From positions 18,307-82,306 of the forward strand of contig CAYREY010000010.1 of the NCBI GenBank assembly GCA_964423405.1: a stretch of DNA of 64,000 bases, read 5' to 3'. This DNA comes from Bog-950 sp964423405 (GTDB lineage: Bacteria; Bacteroidota; Bacteroidia; Chitinophagales; LD1). The notes under the pieces were generated by a model. That model was not told the DNA's origin. It did not search any database and saw nothing but the letters and a program-made list of their open reading frames with translations. Both the position numbers and the translations under genes were made by a program. The number at the start of each line of letters is the position of its first letter. The stretch's first letter is position 1. Below, piece by piece: positions 34,946-43,026 of the stretch.

Positions 34946-36015
34946 GCAACAACCAACAGCCATGGATACACTCGCTAAAGCTGGATAGTATATTTATACT
35001 ATTGCCCCCGTTTATTACGCTGCTGCTTGTAGCTTTTTTACCCGATGAGTATAAAAGCGGCGATGCGATGCCTGCACTGGCATGGGTAGGGTTGGTATTG
35101 CTGATTGATGTAGCACACGTTTACTCTACACTATACCGAACATACTTTGATAAAGACATGCAACAGCAATACCGCAACCTGCTGATAAATATACCGCTAT
35201 TAGCTTTCATAGGCGGCGTGCTGCTTTACACCATCAGCGCGATGGCGTTTTGGCGGATAATGGCCTACATAGCCGTGTTTCATTTTATACGGCAACAGTA
35301 TGGCTTTGTACGCTTGTATGGGCGTAAAGAAAACAGCCCGCGATACAGCAGGATAATAGATGGTATAGCTATATACGCCGCCACTGTTTACCCAATACTT
35401 TACTGGCATCTATCGGGCCAACGTAACTTTGATTGGTTTGTGCAAGGCGATTTCTACTATTTCAGGTCAGATATACTACTTTACGCAGGTACCCTTGTAT
35501 ATATAACCGCTTGCATTGTTTACCTGGTTAAAGAGATAGTGTACAGCTATAAAAGCCGAACGTTTAACCTGCCTAAAAACATGATAGTAGCAGGCACCTG
35601 GTTGTCGTGGTATTTTGGTATAGTACACTTTAACGGCGATATAGCATTTACGGCCCTCAATGTAATATCGCATGGCATACCCTACATGGCACTGATATGG
35701 GTTTACGGCAAACGAAAAACAGATAAACAACCTCAACAGGCCGGTAGCTTTCTTCGCATGGTTTTCAGTAGCTATGGCGTTGTACTGTTTCTACTGCTTA
35801 TTTTTGCACTCTCATATCTGGAAGAAGGGATATGGGATGCGCTGGTATGGAACGATCACCAGCAAATTTTTGGAGCTTTCTATTTCATGCCACAAATAAA
35901 AAGCAGCACACTGTTGGCTATAGTAGTTCCGTTACTTACCCTACCCCAGCTTACACACTATATAATAGATGGCTTTATATGGAAAGTACGAAGCAGTAGC
36001 GAGCTTAAGGAATAA
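34942..36015 (+). CDS. Polytopic membrane protein closing the polyamine operon
   Basis: A 357-residue protein with about nine membrane helices. Conserved-looking features are the IDVAHVYSTLYRTYFD segment near the N-terminus, the FHFIRQQYGFVRLYGRKE loop, and HFNGDIAFTALNVISHGIPYMALIW late in the protein. The His/Asp/Arg-bearing helices look like an enzyme or transporter core rather than a simple anchor. I recognise no family name. Its ATG overlaps the flavoprotein stop (ATGA). Last gene of the operon. The opposite-strand DUF4249 gene ends 6 bp after it. Confidence 0.7.
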   Translation: MSNNQQPWIHSLKLDSIFILLPPFITLLLVAFLPDEYKSGDAMPALAWVGLVLLIDVAHVYSTLYRTYFDKDMQQQYRNLLINIPLLAFIGGVLLYTISAMAFWRIMAYIAVFHFIRQQYGFVRLYGRKENSPRYSRIIDGIAIYAATVYPILYWHLSGQRNFDWFVQGDFYYFRSDILLYAGTLVYITACIVYLVKEIVYSYKSRTFNLPKNMIVAGTWLSWYFGIVHFNGDIAFTALNVISHGIPYMALIWVYGKRKTDKQPQQAGSFLRMVFSSYGVVLFLLLIFALSYLEEGIWDALVWNDHQQIFGAFYFMPQIKSSTLLAIVVPLLTLPQLTHYIIDGFIWKVRSSSELKE

Positions 36016-36021
36016 GAAATA

Positions 36022-37128
36022 TTACCTGGGCACTTTAATGCCATAGTATTTGGTGGCGTAACCAGCCCATATACCCAACCCGTTACTGATGTTGGATTTT
36101 ATTTTAACCGGCGATGAGAAAGGGCTATCGCCGCCATCGTTCTCCAGCGTGTAAAAGAAATCGTAGGTTCGGGTATCTATATTGCTCCATTTAATTACTA
36201 CCGTGTCGCCTTTCCAGAAATACGAATCGGTATTGATATCAAACTCTGCATTAGGCGCCTGCCCACGCTCAATAGGCAGGCCCAGGCTAAGGCCCACAAA
36301 CAAGCGATCGTCGTACACGGTGCCACCAAATGGTTTGTAAAAAGGCTCGTCGTTACGCTTGGTCATAAACCGCACAAAATTACCAAAGGTATCAGGCACA
36401 GTCACATAGGCATACACGGCCATCATCGAGTCGCGGTAATCGGGGTTGGTATGTTCTTTCAACCCCAGCGAATCTATACCAATAGCTGTAGGTATGTACG
36501 TTGTTGCTGATAAACGGATAGAATCGGCGGGATTGCTAAAACCCGGAGCGTTAATCTGCAGGTTGTAACTGGTACGTTCTTTACCCGTAAAACTACAGGT
36601 GCCGCTTATAAAGTAGTTTACTATATCGGGCACGGTGTAAATACATACATCGGGTACCTGTGTAGAATCTACCGATGTAAAACCCAAAGCATCTAACACT
36701 TGTTTAGCCTGTTCGGGCGGCAGATTCAGGCTTTGCAGGCACATCTCTACCAGTTCTGCTTCGGTGCCATCGCTGGCAGTTACTTTCATAGCTGCACCGT
36801 GCACAAAATAGTTGCTGAGGTCGTTGGGGTTAATCGCATCAAAAAATTTCTGGCTTTTGGTAAGTATTACAAATGGTGGACGATCGTTTTCAATAGTGCC
36901 TTCTACCACTACCTGCTTGGCACCTTCGGGTATATCTATATCAATATCCTTACTGCACGATGATGTAATGAGTATGGCGAGTAAAATACAAAGACAAAAC
37001 CCAACCTTTGTCTTACCACCCCGACCGCCTTGAGCGGTCACCCCTCCTAAAATAGGAGGGGAATTTAGCACAGTCGCTGCATTAACATGAACTGTTATAA
37101 AGGTTTGTATTTTTCTAATATCTAACAT
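36022..37128 (-). CDS. DUF4249 lipoprotein with palindrome-encoded N-terminus
   Basis: A 368-residue frame. The lipobox-like LITSSCSK puts the lipidated Cys at about residue 58, followed by the DUF4249 pattern (KQVVVEGTIENDRPPFVILTKSQ). DUF4249 lipoproteins accompany TonB-dependent receptors, and one ends just upstream. The ATG at 37128 gives an unusually long 57-residue leader, because a palindromic repeat (37023-37061) is read in frame as NSPPILGGVTAQGGRGG. A GTG inside the repeat is the only later start candidate before the hydrophobic core. With the adjacent gap collapsed, the receptor stop is about 22 bp before this ATG, so the two form an operon. Confidence 0.8.
   Translation of the reverse strand: MLDIRKIQTFITVHVNAATVLNSPPILGGVTAQGGRGGKTKVGFCLCILLAILITSSCSKDIDIDIPEGAKQVVVEGTIENDRPPFVILTKSQKFFDAINPNDLSNYFVHGAAMKVTASDGTEAELVEMCLQSLNLPPEQAKQVLDALGFTSVDSTQVPDVCIYTVPDIVNYFISGTCSFTGKERTSYNLQINAPGFSNPADSIRLSATTYIPTAIGIDSLGLKEHTNPDYRDSMMAVYAYVTVPDTFGNFVRFMTKRNDEPFYKPFGGTVYDDRLFVGLSLGLPIERGQAPNAEFDINTDSYFWKGDTVVIKWSNIDTRTYDFFYTLENDGGDSPFSSPVKIKSNISNGLGIWAGYATKYYGIKVPR
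37023..37061. repeat. Double-hairpin palindromic repeat inside the DUF4249 leader
   Basis: Two adjacent hairpins: GACCGC/GCGGTC (37023-37039) and CCCCTCCTA-AAA-TAGGAGGGG (37041-37061). They lie within the open frame of the lipoprotein leader. Paired-hairpin elements of this kind are dispersed in Bacteroidota genomes (recollection). Confidence 0.7.
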
Positions 37129-37146
37129 CTCTTATCTATCGTCTTT

Positions 37147-37201
37147 TTTCTAAAACTTAAAATTCCACGTAATACTTGGCAATATAGGGAACAACGACAC
37201 C
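37147..37201. repeat. 55-base exact duplicate, left side of assembly gap
   Basis: Identical over 55 bases to 37302-37356 on the other side of the N run. It carries the same last codons of the TonB receptor. Best read as overlapping contig ends left unmerged. Confidence 0.9.
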
Positions 37202-37301
37202 NNNNNNNNNNNNNNNNNNNNNNNNNNNNNNNNNNNNNNNNNNNNNNNNNNNNNNNNNNNNNNNNNNNNNNNNNNNNNNNNNNNNNNNNNNNNNNNNNNN
37301 N
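37202..37301. other. Assembly gap (100 N), probably of zero real length
   Basis: Exactly 100 N between two identical 55-base flanks. The round length is a scaffolder default. The flanks are what two contigs sharing a terminal k-mer would show. Confidence 0.95.
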
Positions 37302-37304
37302 TTT

Positions 37305-39713
37305 CTAAAACTTAAAATTCCACGTAATACTTGGCAATATAGGGAACAACGACACCTGCTTGGCCTGAAAGCGCAGCGAGTTGTTATCGCCGTTAGGATC
37401 GTTGGAACTACCACCCACACTACCTTTGGGTTCAATGTAAATGAAGAACGGGTTCATACGGTTGTACGCATTGTAAACCGATACTGCTATATCCGATGTA
37501 AAATCTATCTTCCTCTTTTTCTTAGGTATAATGGTATATACAAAGCCAAGGTCTAACCGGTGGTAATTGGGTAACCGGTACCAGTTACGCTCACCATACA
37601 CATAATGCACCTGGCCTTCGTTTACAAAAAAGCTTACAGGCAATGTAGTGCGCTGGCCGGTAGCAAACACCCAGGTGGCCGATATTTTCCAGTGCTTGTT
37701 TATTTCGTACATCTGCACAATACTTATGTCGTGCCGGCGGTCGTAGCGTGCCAGAAAAGGTTTGCCACCATTAATCTCCGGAAACTTGCGCCAGGTCCAT
37801 GCCAGGGTGTAACCAATCCAGCCGGTCCATTTACCTTTGGCCTTTTTTACAAAAAACTCGGCCCCGTAGCTCCAGCCTTTACCAAAGGTAAACTGGTCTT
37901 CTACATCAATAGTAATGTTACCTACAGCGCTTTCGCCATATTCAATCTGGTTCCACAGGTGTTTGTAGTAAACCTCTACCGAGGTTTCTATCATGTCATC
38001 TTTAAAATTGTGGAAATAGCCTGCCGATGCCTGTACACCTATCTGCGGTTTTACTACAGCGGTGCTGGGCACCCAAAGGTCTATAGGCAAGGTAGTGGTA
38101 GAGGATGATACCAGGTGCACGTACTGCTGGTTCATAGTGGCGCCCACTTTTACCGATGAGTTTTTACTCACTTTAAACCGCATAGACAGGCGCGGCTCTA
38201 TACCCCAATACGTTTTAATATTTTGCCCGGCTTTGTAGTCAAGCGTATCTATGGCACGCCCATCGCGGAAAACTGTTTTATTAAACGGCCCCATAAACGT
38301 AAACAACGAAGCCCGCACACCGGCATTTATTTTCAGCCAACTGTTTACTTCAAAATCATCTAAAAAGTAAAGCGATGTTTCGTGCGCATATTTTTTAGCC
38401 TGGTTACTGGTTTTAAACTCGGTGCCACCGGCGCTACCGGTAGCCGTGTACGGAGTAAAAATGTGGAAGTTATACTGCGCGCCAAATTTCATATCGTGCC
38501 CTGCGAGTGGCGAATAATCGAAATCCATTTTGGCTGTGGCCTCGCGTACGGCAGAGTTCAGTTCAAATTTTAGGTCCTGAAAACCAGTGTTGGCCTTAAA
38601 GCCAAAATCGTTGTAAATAAACATGGTGTTCAGAAACAGCTTATCACTGAACAGGTGGTTCCAGCGCAGCGTGGCAGTAGAGTTGCCCCATGGAAAATTA
38701 AGTTTAAAAATACCGCCGGGGTCTTTAAAGTTAAACACATCGCGACCAAAATAACCGCTCAGGTACAGGCGGTCGCGGTCGCTTACCAGGTAGTTTATCT
38801 TGGCATTTATATCGTAAAAATAGTACTCGTTACCGGCAAACTCCCCATCGCCTATGTTGGGCAAAATGGGTTTCATAATAAGGTCTATATAGGTACGGCG
38901 GCCAGATACAATAAACGAGCACTTGTTCTTTTTAATGGGCCCCTGCACAGTAAGGCGCGAAGAGATAAGCCCCAGCCCACCCTCTACGTTCCACTTTTTC
39001 ATGTTGCCCTCTTTCATCTTCACATCTACCACCGATGATATACGCCCACCGTACTCGGCTGGCATACCACCTTTAACCACTGTAGTACTTTTTACAGCAT
39101 CGCTGTTAAACACCGAGAAGAAACCAAACAGGTGGCCGGTGTTATATACCACGGCATCATCCAGCAATACCAGGTTTTGGTCGGGCCCGCCACCACGCAC
39201 ATAAAAGCCACTGTTCCCCTCGCCCGATGCCATAATGCCCGGCAGCAATTGAATCGTTTTAAGTACATCTACCTCGCCAAACAGGGCCGGCAGGGCTTTG
39301 CTTACTTCTACCTTCAACTCCTGCTTACCCATATCGGTGCTCTCCACATTAGCGCCTTTTTTCTCACCGGTTACTACCACTTCCTGAATTTCGGTAGCTA
39401 CGCTGGTCATCTCTAAATTTAGTCGCACATCTTTATTCAGCACTATTACTTTCTCCTGTGGTGCAAGGCCCACGTAGGTTATTTTAATGGTGTAGGTATC
39501 TGCCGGCAGGGTTATAGAGTAAAAACCGTAATCGTTGGTAGTAGTGCCTTTGCCTGCCTCTACGGCATACACACCTGCCGATAACAGGCTTTCGCCATTG
39601 CTGGCATCTTTAATGTAGCCGCTCAGGGTAAATTTTTGTTGGGCATTAAGCACCGTAAAGCCACACACCATCAACCATAAAAAAATGCTACTACGCAGGT
39701 ATAGAGGTTTCAC
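37305..39713 (-). CDS. TonB-dependent outer-membrane receptor with carboxypeptidase-like N-domain
   Basis: An 802-residue receptor, start GTG at 39713. It has a signal peptide (about 1-24), a CarboxypepD_reg-like beta-sandwich (about 28-115; TLSGYIKDASNGESLLSAGV, GFYSITLPADTYTIKITYVG), a plug domain (about 125-240; LLPGIMASGEGNSGFYVRGGGPDQNLVLLDDAVVYN, split here by landmarks only) and a 22-strand-type barrel ending in WNFKF with a terminal Phe. It imports a substrate through the outer membrane using TonB energy. The partner lipoprotein is DUF4249 downstream. The stop codon lies in the 55-base segment duplicated across the assembly gap, so the gene itself is complete. Confidence 0.9.
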   Translation of the reverse strand: MKPLYLRSSIFLWLMVCGFTVLNAQQKFTLSGYIKDASNGESLLSAGVYAVEAGKGTTTNDYGFYSITLPADTYTIKITYVGLAPQEKVIVLNKDVRLNLEMTSVATEIQEVVVTGEKKGANVESTDMGKQELKVEVSKALPALFGEVDVLKTIQLLPGIMASGEGNSGFYVRGGGPDQNLVLLDDAVVYNTGHLFGFFSVFNSDAVKSTTVVKGGMPAEYGGRISSVVDVKMKEGNMKKWNVEGGLGLISSRLTVQGPIKKNKCSFIVSGRRTYIDLIMKPILPNIGDGEFAGNEYYFYDINAKINYLVSDRDRLYLSGYFGRDVFNFKDPGGIFKLNFPWGNSTATLRWNHLFSDKLFLNTMFIYNDFGFKANTGFQDLKFELNSAVREATAKMDFDYSPLAGHDMKFGAQYNFHIFTPYTATGSAGGTEFKTSNQAKKYAHETSLYFLDDFEVNSWLKINAGVRASLFTFMGPFNKTVFRDGRAIDTLDYKAGQNIKTYWGIEPRLSMRFKVSKNSSVKVGATMNQQYVHLVSSSTTTLPIDLWVPSTAVVKPQIGVQASAGYFHNFKDDMIETSVEVYYKHLWNQIEYGESAVGNITIDVEDQFTFGKGWSYGAEFFVKKAKGKWTGWIGYTLAWTWRKFPEINGGKPFLARYDRRHDISIVQMYEINKHWKISATWVFATGQRTTLPVSFFVNEGQVHYVYGERNWYRLPNYHRLDLGFVYTIIPKKKRKIDFTSDIAVSVYNAYNRMNPFFIYIEPKGSVGGSSNDPNGDNNSLRFQAKQVSLFPILPSITWNFKF

Positions 39714-39922
39714 TTGCCCAACAGAGGTTTTAGAGGCCGCAAAAATATAAACTTGATAACAGCAAATTGTAAAAAAAGGTTCTTAATCAGTGTTTTTCTT
39801 ACCAAAAGCCCCTGCTCTATGCTGTAGAAACAATATTTATGGCCACTGGCTGTTACTTTTAGGTTATTACAGAGTTATATCTGTAAATGCAGGGAATAAC
39901 CACCATATTAACCGCACCAACC

Positions 39923-40486
39923 ATGCAGGCAACAGAAGCGAAAACATTAACCGACGAAGAAAAGCTGATACTGGCTGCCAAAGCCAACCGCGACAGGTTT
40001 CAGCCGCTGTACGAAAAATACTATGCGCAGATACTAAAGTTTGTGTACCAGCGCGTAACCACCAAAGACGATGCCTACGATATTACGCAGCAGGTTTTTT
40101 TGCAGGCTATGCTATCGCTGGATAAGTATGAGCTGCGGGGCTTTCCGTTTAGCAGCTGGCTGTACCGCATTGCCATTAACGAGCTTAACCAGGCGTTTAG
40201 AAAAAACGAAAAACAGCGGGGTATTAACCTGGAAGAACACCACCTGAAAGATATAGTACAGGAAATGAACGAACCCGGTGCCGACGAAAAAGAAAACATA
40301 CTGCTGGAAGCCCTTACCGGATTAGAAGAAGACGATTTTCAACTGGTAGAGATGCGCTTTTTTGAAAAGCGGGCCTTTAAAGAGATTGGCGAAATACTGA
40401 ACATAACCGAGGCCAATGCAAAAATGAAACTGTACCGCATACTGGATAAACTAAAACCAATACTTGAAAAGAAAATAGCCTATTAA
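39923..40486 (+). CDS. ECF-type RNA polymerase sigma factor
   Basis: A 187-residue sigma factor from the ATG at 39923. The frame can start 12 codons earlier at 39887. Region 2 is DRFQPLYEKYYAQILKFVYQRV with DAYDITQQVFLQAM and FSSWLYRIAINELNQAFRK. Region 4 is LVEMRFFEKRAFKEIGEILNITEANAKMKLYRILDKL, the helix-turn-helix for the -35 element. It is divergent from the TonB receptor (about 209 bp between them) and followed by a membrane protein gene 56 bp downstream that is placed where an anti-sigma factor would be. Confidence 0.9.
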   Translation: MQATEAKTLTDEEKLILAAKANRDRFQPLYEKYYAQILKFVYQRVTTKDDAYDITQQVFLQAMLSLDKYELRGFPFSSWLYRIAINELNQAFRKNEKQRGINLEEHHLKDIVQEMNEPGADEKENILLEALTGLEEDDFQLVEMRFFEKRAFKEIGEILNITEANAKMKLYRILDKLKPILEKKIAY

Positions 40487-40508
40487 ATGGCTGTTGCATT
40501 TATCTAAA

Positions 40509-40533
40509 TACTCAATACTAACTACTCAATACT
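40509..40533. repeat. Spaced 11-mer repeat between sigma factor and membrane protein
   Basis: TACTCAATACT at 40509-40519 and 40523-40533 with spacer AAC, just before the ATG at 40543. Its reverse complement has the same design as the element at 25126-25150. Confidence 0.55.
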
Positions 40534-40542
40534 TTCAGTAAA

Positions 40543-42195
40543 ATGAAGAACTATAAAATAAATATGAACCGCCAGCCGCTGACCGATGCTGATTTAAACA
40601 GCAAAGGCGACTTTAACAGCCTGCTAAAAAGCTACAAGGCCGCTAAAACGCCTTTCTTTAAAGCAACTAAATTCTGGTTTGGAACCTCGGCAGTGCTGGT
40701 TGCCAGTGTTACAGCAATAGTGGTGTATATGCAGTTGTTTATGTCGGCAGGCACCACACTTACTACAGCGCCTGCTTTTATACAACCGCCAATTGCAGCG
40801 GCCGATATAAAACCCAACACGTATATAATAGATGCCGGGCAAGACTCGAACCTTACCTGCAACAGCGGCAGCAAAATACATATACCGGCCAATGCCTTTA
40901 CCGACGAAAACGGCAAGCCTGTAAACGGTAAGGTAGAGTTGCACTACCGCGAGTTTCACAATGTATTGGATGTGTTTTTAGCAGGCATACCTATGACGTA
41001 CGATAGCGCCGGCGAGCAGTTCCACTTTGAAACGGCCGGTATGATTGAAATTGCCGCCACACAAAACGGTAAGCCACTTAAAACAAACCCCGATGCGCTG
41101 ATACTGGTTGACCTGGCATCGGCCAACCGCGAAGACCGCTTTAATACTTACTACCTGGATACCGTAGAGAAAAAATGGAAATACCTGACACAGAAAAACT
41201 ATAACGAACCTATACCGGTAAGCGAAAGCGATGCAGCACCGGTAAGTAGCCCTTATAGTAAACAACTACTGGCGGCCGATGCCCCTGCACAGCAGGTTAT
41301 TAAACAGTTAACCGCAACCCAAAAAGAGATAGCTGGCATAGAAAAACTAAGACCGGTTGAACCCAGAAAAGTAAACAAGGATAAACACCGCTTTAAAATA
41401 AGTGTAGATGAAAAGGAGTTTCCGGAGATAGCTGTGTACAGCAACATGAAATTTGAGGTAGCCGATAAAAACTATAACCCCGAGAAGGCTAAAACACTTT
41501 GGGAAAACGTAGAACTAAAACGGATTACGGCATCTACCAACTACGAAGTTGTTTTTAGCAATGCGAAAGAAACCTACACGGTAGTAGCCATACCGGTATT
41601 TGAAGATAAAGACATAAAAGAAGCTACCCGTGTATATGAAGAGAAATACAGGGAGTACGAGGCAAAACTTGGCAAGAAAAAAGCGGATGAGGTACGCCTG
41701 AAAGCCGAACTGGAAACACGAGCCAAAGCAATAGAAGAAAAAATAAGAAAAGAGATAGCTGAACAGGCCGAACGCCGTAAAGAGTATGACGCACGCCTGA
41801 GCCAGACCGATTTATTTTACCGCACATTTCAGGTGGCTGATTTTGGTATATGGAACTGCGACCAACCCAAACGCTTACCCCAAGGGGCACTGGTAGTTGC
41901 TAAACTTAAAGATGCAAAAACGAAAGAGCCGCTGAAAATACAGACCTGTTACCTGGTAGAGAAAGGCCGTAATGCTATGTTTACTTATTACCCGGATAGA
42001 CTTAACCAGTTTCGCTTTAACCCCGATAAAGAAAACATAGTATGGGTAGTAACCAGCGACCTGAAAGTGGCCATCATAAAACCCGAACAGTTTAGTGCCG
42101 CACAAAAAACAAACGGCACTATGCCTTTGGAACTTACCGTAATAGATAAGAAATTTACCAGCACAGAAGAAGCAAAAGCGTATCTTGAAATATAA
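40543..42195 (+). CDS. Single-pass membrane protein downstream of the ECF sigma factor
   Basis: A 550-residue protein with a cytoplasmic N-terminus of about 45 residues (NSKGDFNSLLKSYKAAKTPFFKATKFW), one membrane helix (about 46-68) and a large outer part. The outer part opens with a beta domain (SKIHIPANAFTDENGKPVNGKVELHYREF), includes a Lys/Glu/Arg coiled coil (about 355-415), and ends in another beta domain. The order sigma gene then membrane gene, with a short inner and long outer part, fits a sigma-regulating sensor, but there is no recognisable zinc anti-sigma motif. Function is inferred from position only. Confidence 0.6.
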   Translation: MKNYKINMNRQPLTDADLNSKGDFNSLLKSYKAAKTPFFKATKFWFGTSAVLVASVTAIVVYMQLFMSAGTTLTTAPAFIQPPIAAADIKPNTYIIDAGQDSNLTCNSGSKIHIPANAFTDENGKPVNGKVELHYREFHNVLDVFLAGIPMTYDSAGEQFHFETAGMIEIAATQNGKPLKTNPDALILVDLASANREDRFNTYYLDTVEKKWKYLTQKNYNEPIPVSESDAAPVSSPYSKQLLAADAPAQQVIKQLTATQKEIAGIEKLRPVEPRKVNKDKHRFKISVDEKEFPEIAVYSNMKFEVADKNYNPEKAKTLWENVELKRITASTNYEVVFSNAKETYTVVAIPVFEDKDIKEATRVYEEKYREYEAKLGKKKADEVRLKAELETRAKAIEEKIRKEIAEQAERRKEYDARLSQTDLFYRTFQVADFGIWNCDQPKRLPQGALVVAKLKDAKTKEPLKIQTCYLVEKGRNAMFTYYPDRLNQFRFNPDKENIVWVVTSDLKVAIIKPEQFSAAQKTNGTMPLELTVIDKKFTSTEEAKAYLEI

Positions 42196-42203
42196 CTCTG
42201 TAC

Positions 42204-42304
42204 GTCATTGCGAGGAGTGCCGCTTTGGGCACGACGAAGCAATCTGCATGTATTTAAATATGAAACATACAGATTGCTTCGTCGCAAAACCTCCTCGCAA
42301 TGAC
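42204..42304. repeat. Nested palindromic dispersed repeat (101 bp)
   Basis: Outer arms GTCATTGCGAGGAG (42204-42217) and CTCCTCGCAATGAC (42291-42304), both perfect. Inner arms CGACGAAGCAATCTG (42232-42246) and CAGATTGCTTCGTCG (42270-42284), also perfect. The outer and inner stems would form one interrupted hairpin. I recall the motif GTCATTGCGAGGAG...CGAAGCAATCTG as a widespread bacterial intergenic repeat. It sits between the sigma/membrane pair and the GldM-C-like genes and could stop transcription. Confidence 0.9.
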
Positions 42305-42327
42305 ACCACAGTGACTTTATCAGCATT

Positions 42328-43023
42328 ATGTATCGCATAAAACATTTGATACTATATCTGTTAGTGCCGGTCCTCACCTTTGCGCAGGGTGGGGATACTG
42401 TGTTTACAGTAATGGCAGCCAAGCCCACAGTAAGTATTTCGCCGGCTATAGATATGCTATACAAAAATGTATCGAAAAAATTTGTGCTGCGTAAAGGCCC
42501 CAATACCATAGTAGATACCATTGTATTTACCGGCGGCACGGTAGTGCGCCGGGATAGTGTGTTTGCTGTGCGGCCCGGCACCACCGGTACCGGTATGCTT
42601 AAAATATATGCACATGCCAACGGCGGCAAACGGGTACTGGCGCTGGTTAAGGAGTTTGCCGTACACACCTTTGCCGAGCCACACCCGAATGTAGATGGGG
42701 TTAACAACGACTCGGCCATACACCGTATGAAAGTGGTAGCGCAGGGCTACGTGAACGTACCCAAAACCAACGACCCTGATTTAAAGCGCTTGAGCCATCC
42801 GGTGTTATCCTTTCAAATGGTAGCAGGCGGACGCGGCCGCACCGATACACTAACCGCTACCGGCAACCGCATGACTTACGAAATGCGCGACCGGATAGAT
42901 AAAATGCAGGATGGCAACCTGATACAGATAAATAACATACGCTACCTGCTGGATGGCGATACGTTTATTATCCGCGAGCCATTGAGAATTTCGTTGATTA
43001 ATGACAGGGTGAATAAATTTTAA
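42328..43023 (+). CDS. Secreted GldM C-terminal-like protein 1
   Basis: A 231-residue protein with a signal peptide (cleavage after TFA, near residue 19). The second half aligns by pattern with the last domain of the gliding/T9SS protein GldM: FAVHTFAEPHPNVDG, then LSFQMVAGGRGRTDTL...TGNRMTYEMRDRIDKMQDGNLIQINNIRYLL and PLRISLIN at the end. In GldM this domain lies in the periplasm and touches the outer-membrane ring GldK/N. Here it is free, without GldM's membrane helix, and starts a row of three such genes. The real gldKLMN genes are not in the window. Gap to the next gene is 3 bp. Confidence 0.65.
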   Translation: MYRIKHLILYLLVPVLTFAQGGDTVFTVMAAKPTVSISPAIDMLYKNVSKKFVLRKGPNTIVDTIVFTGGTVVRRDSVFAVRPGTTGTGMLKIYAHANGGKRVLALVKEFAVHTFAEPHPNVDGVNNDSAIHRMKVVAQGYVNVPKTNDPDLKRLSHPVLSFQMVAGGRGRTDTLTATGNRMTYEMRDRIDKMQDGNLIQINNIRYLLDGDTFIIREPLRISLINDRVNKF

Positions 43024-43026
43024 GGT

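Noticed and set aside
37157..37435. Open frame spanning the first N gap on the minus strand
   Set aside because: It is created by the N run and the duplicated contig ends, and is antiparallel-frame shadow of the TonB receptor end.
39740..39766. TATTTTTG promoter element upstream of the TonB receptor
   Set aside because: The -7 match is exact on the minus strand, but the nearest TTTG is only 15 bases away, shorter than the usual spacing, so it was not listed.
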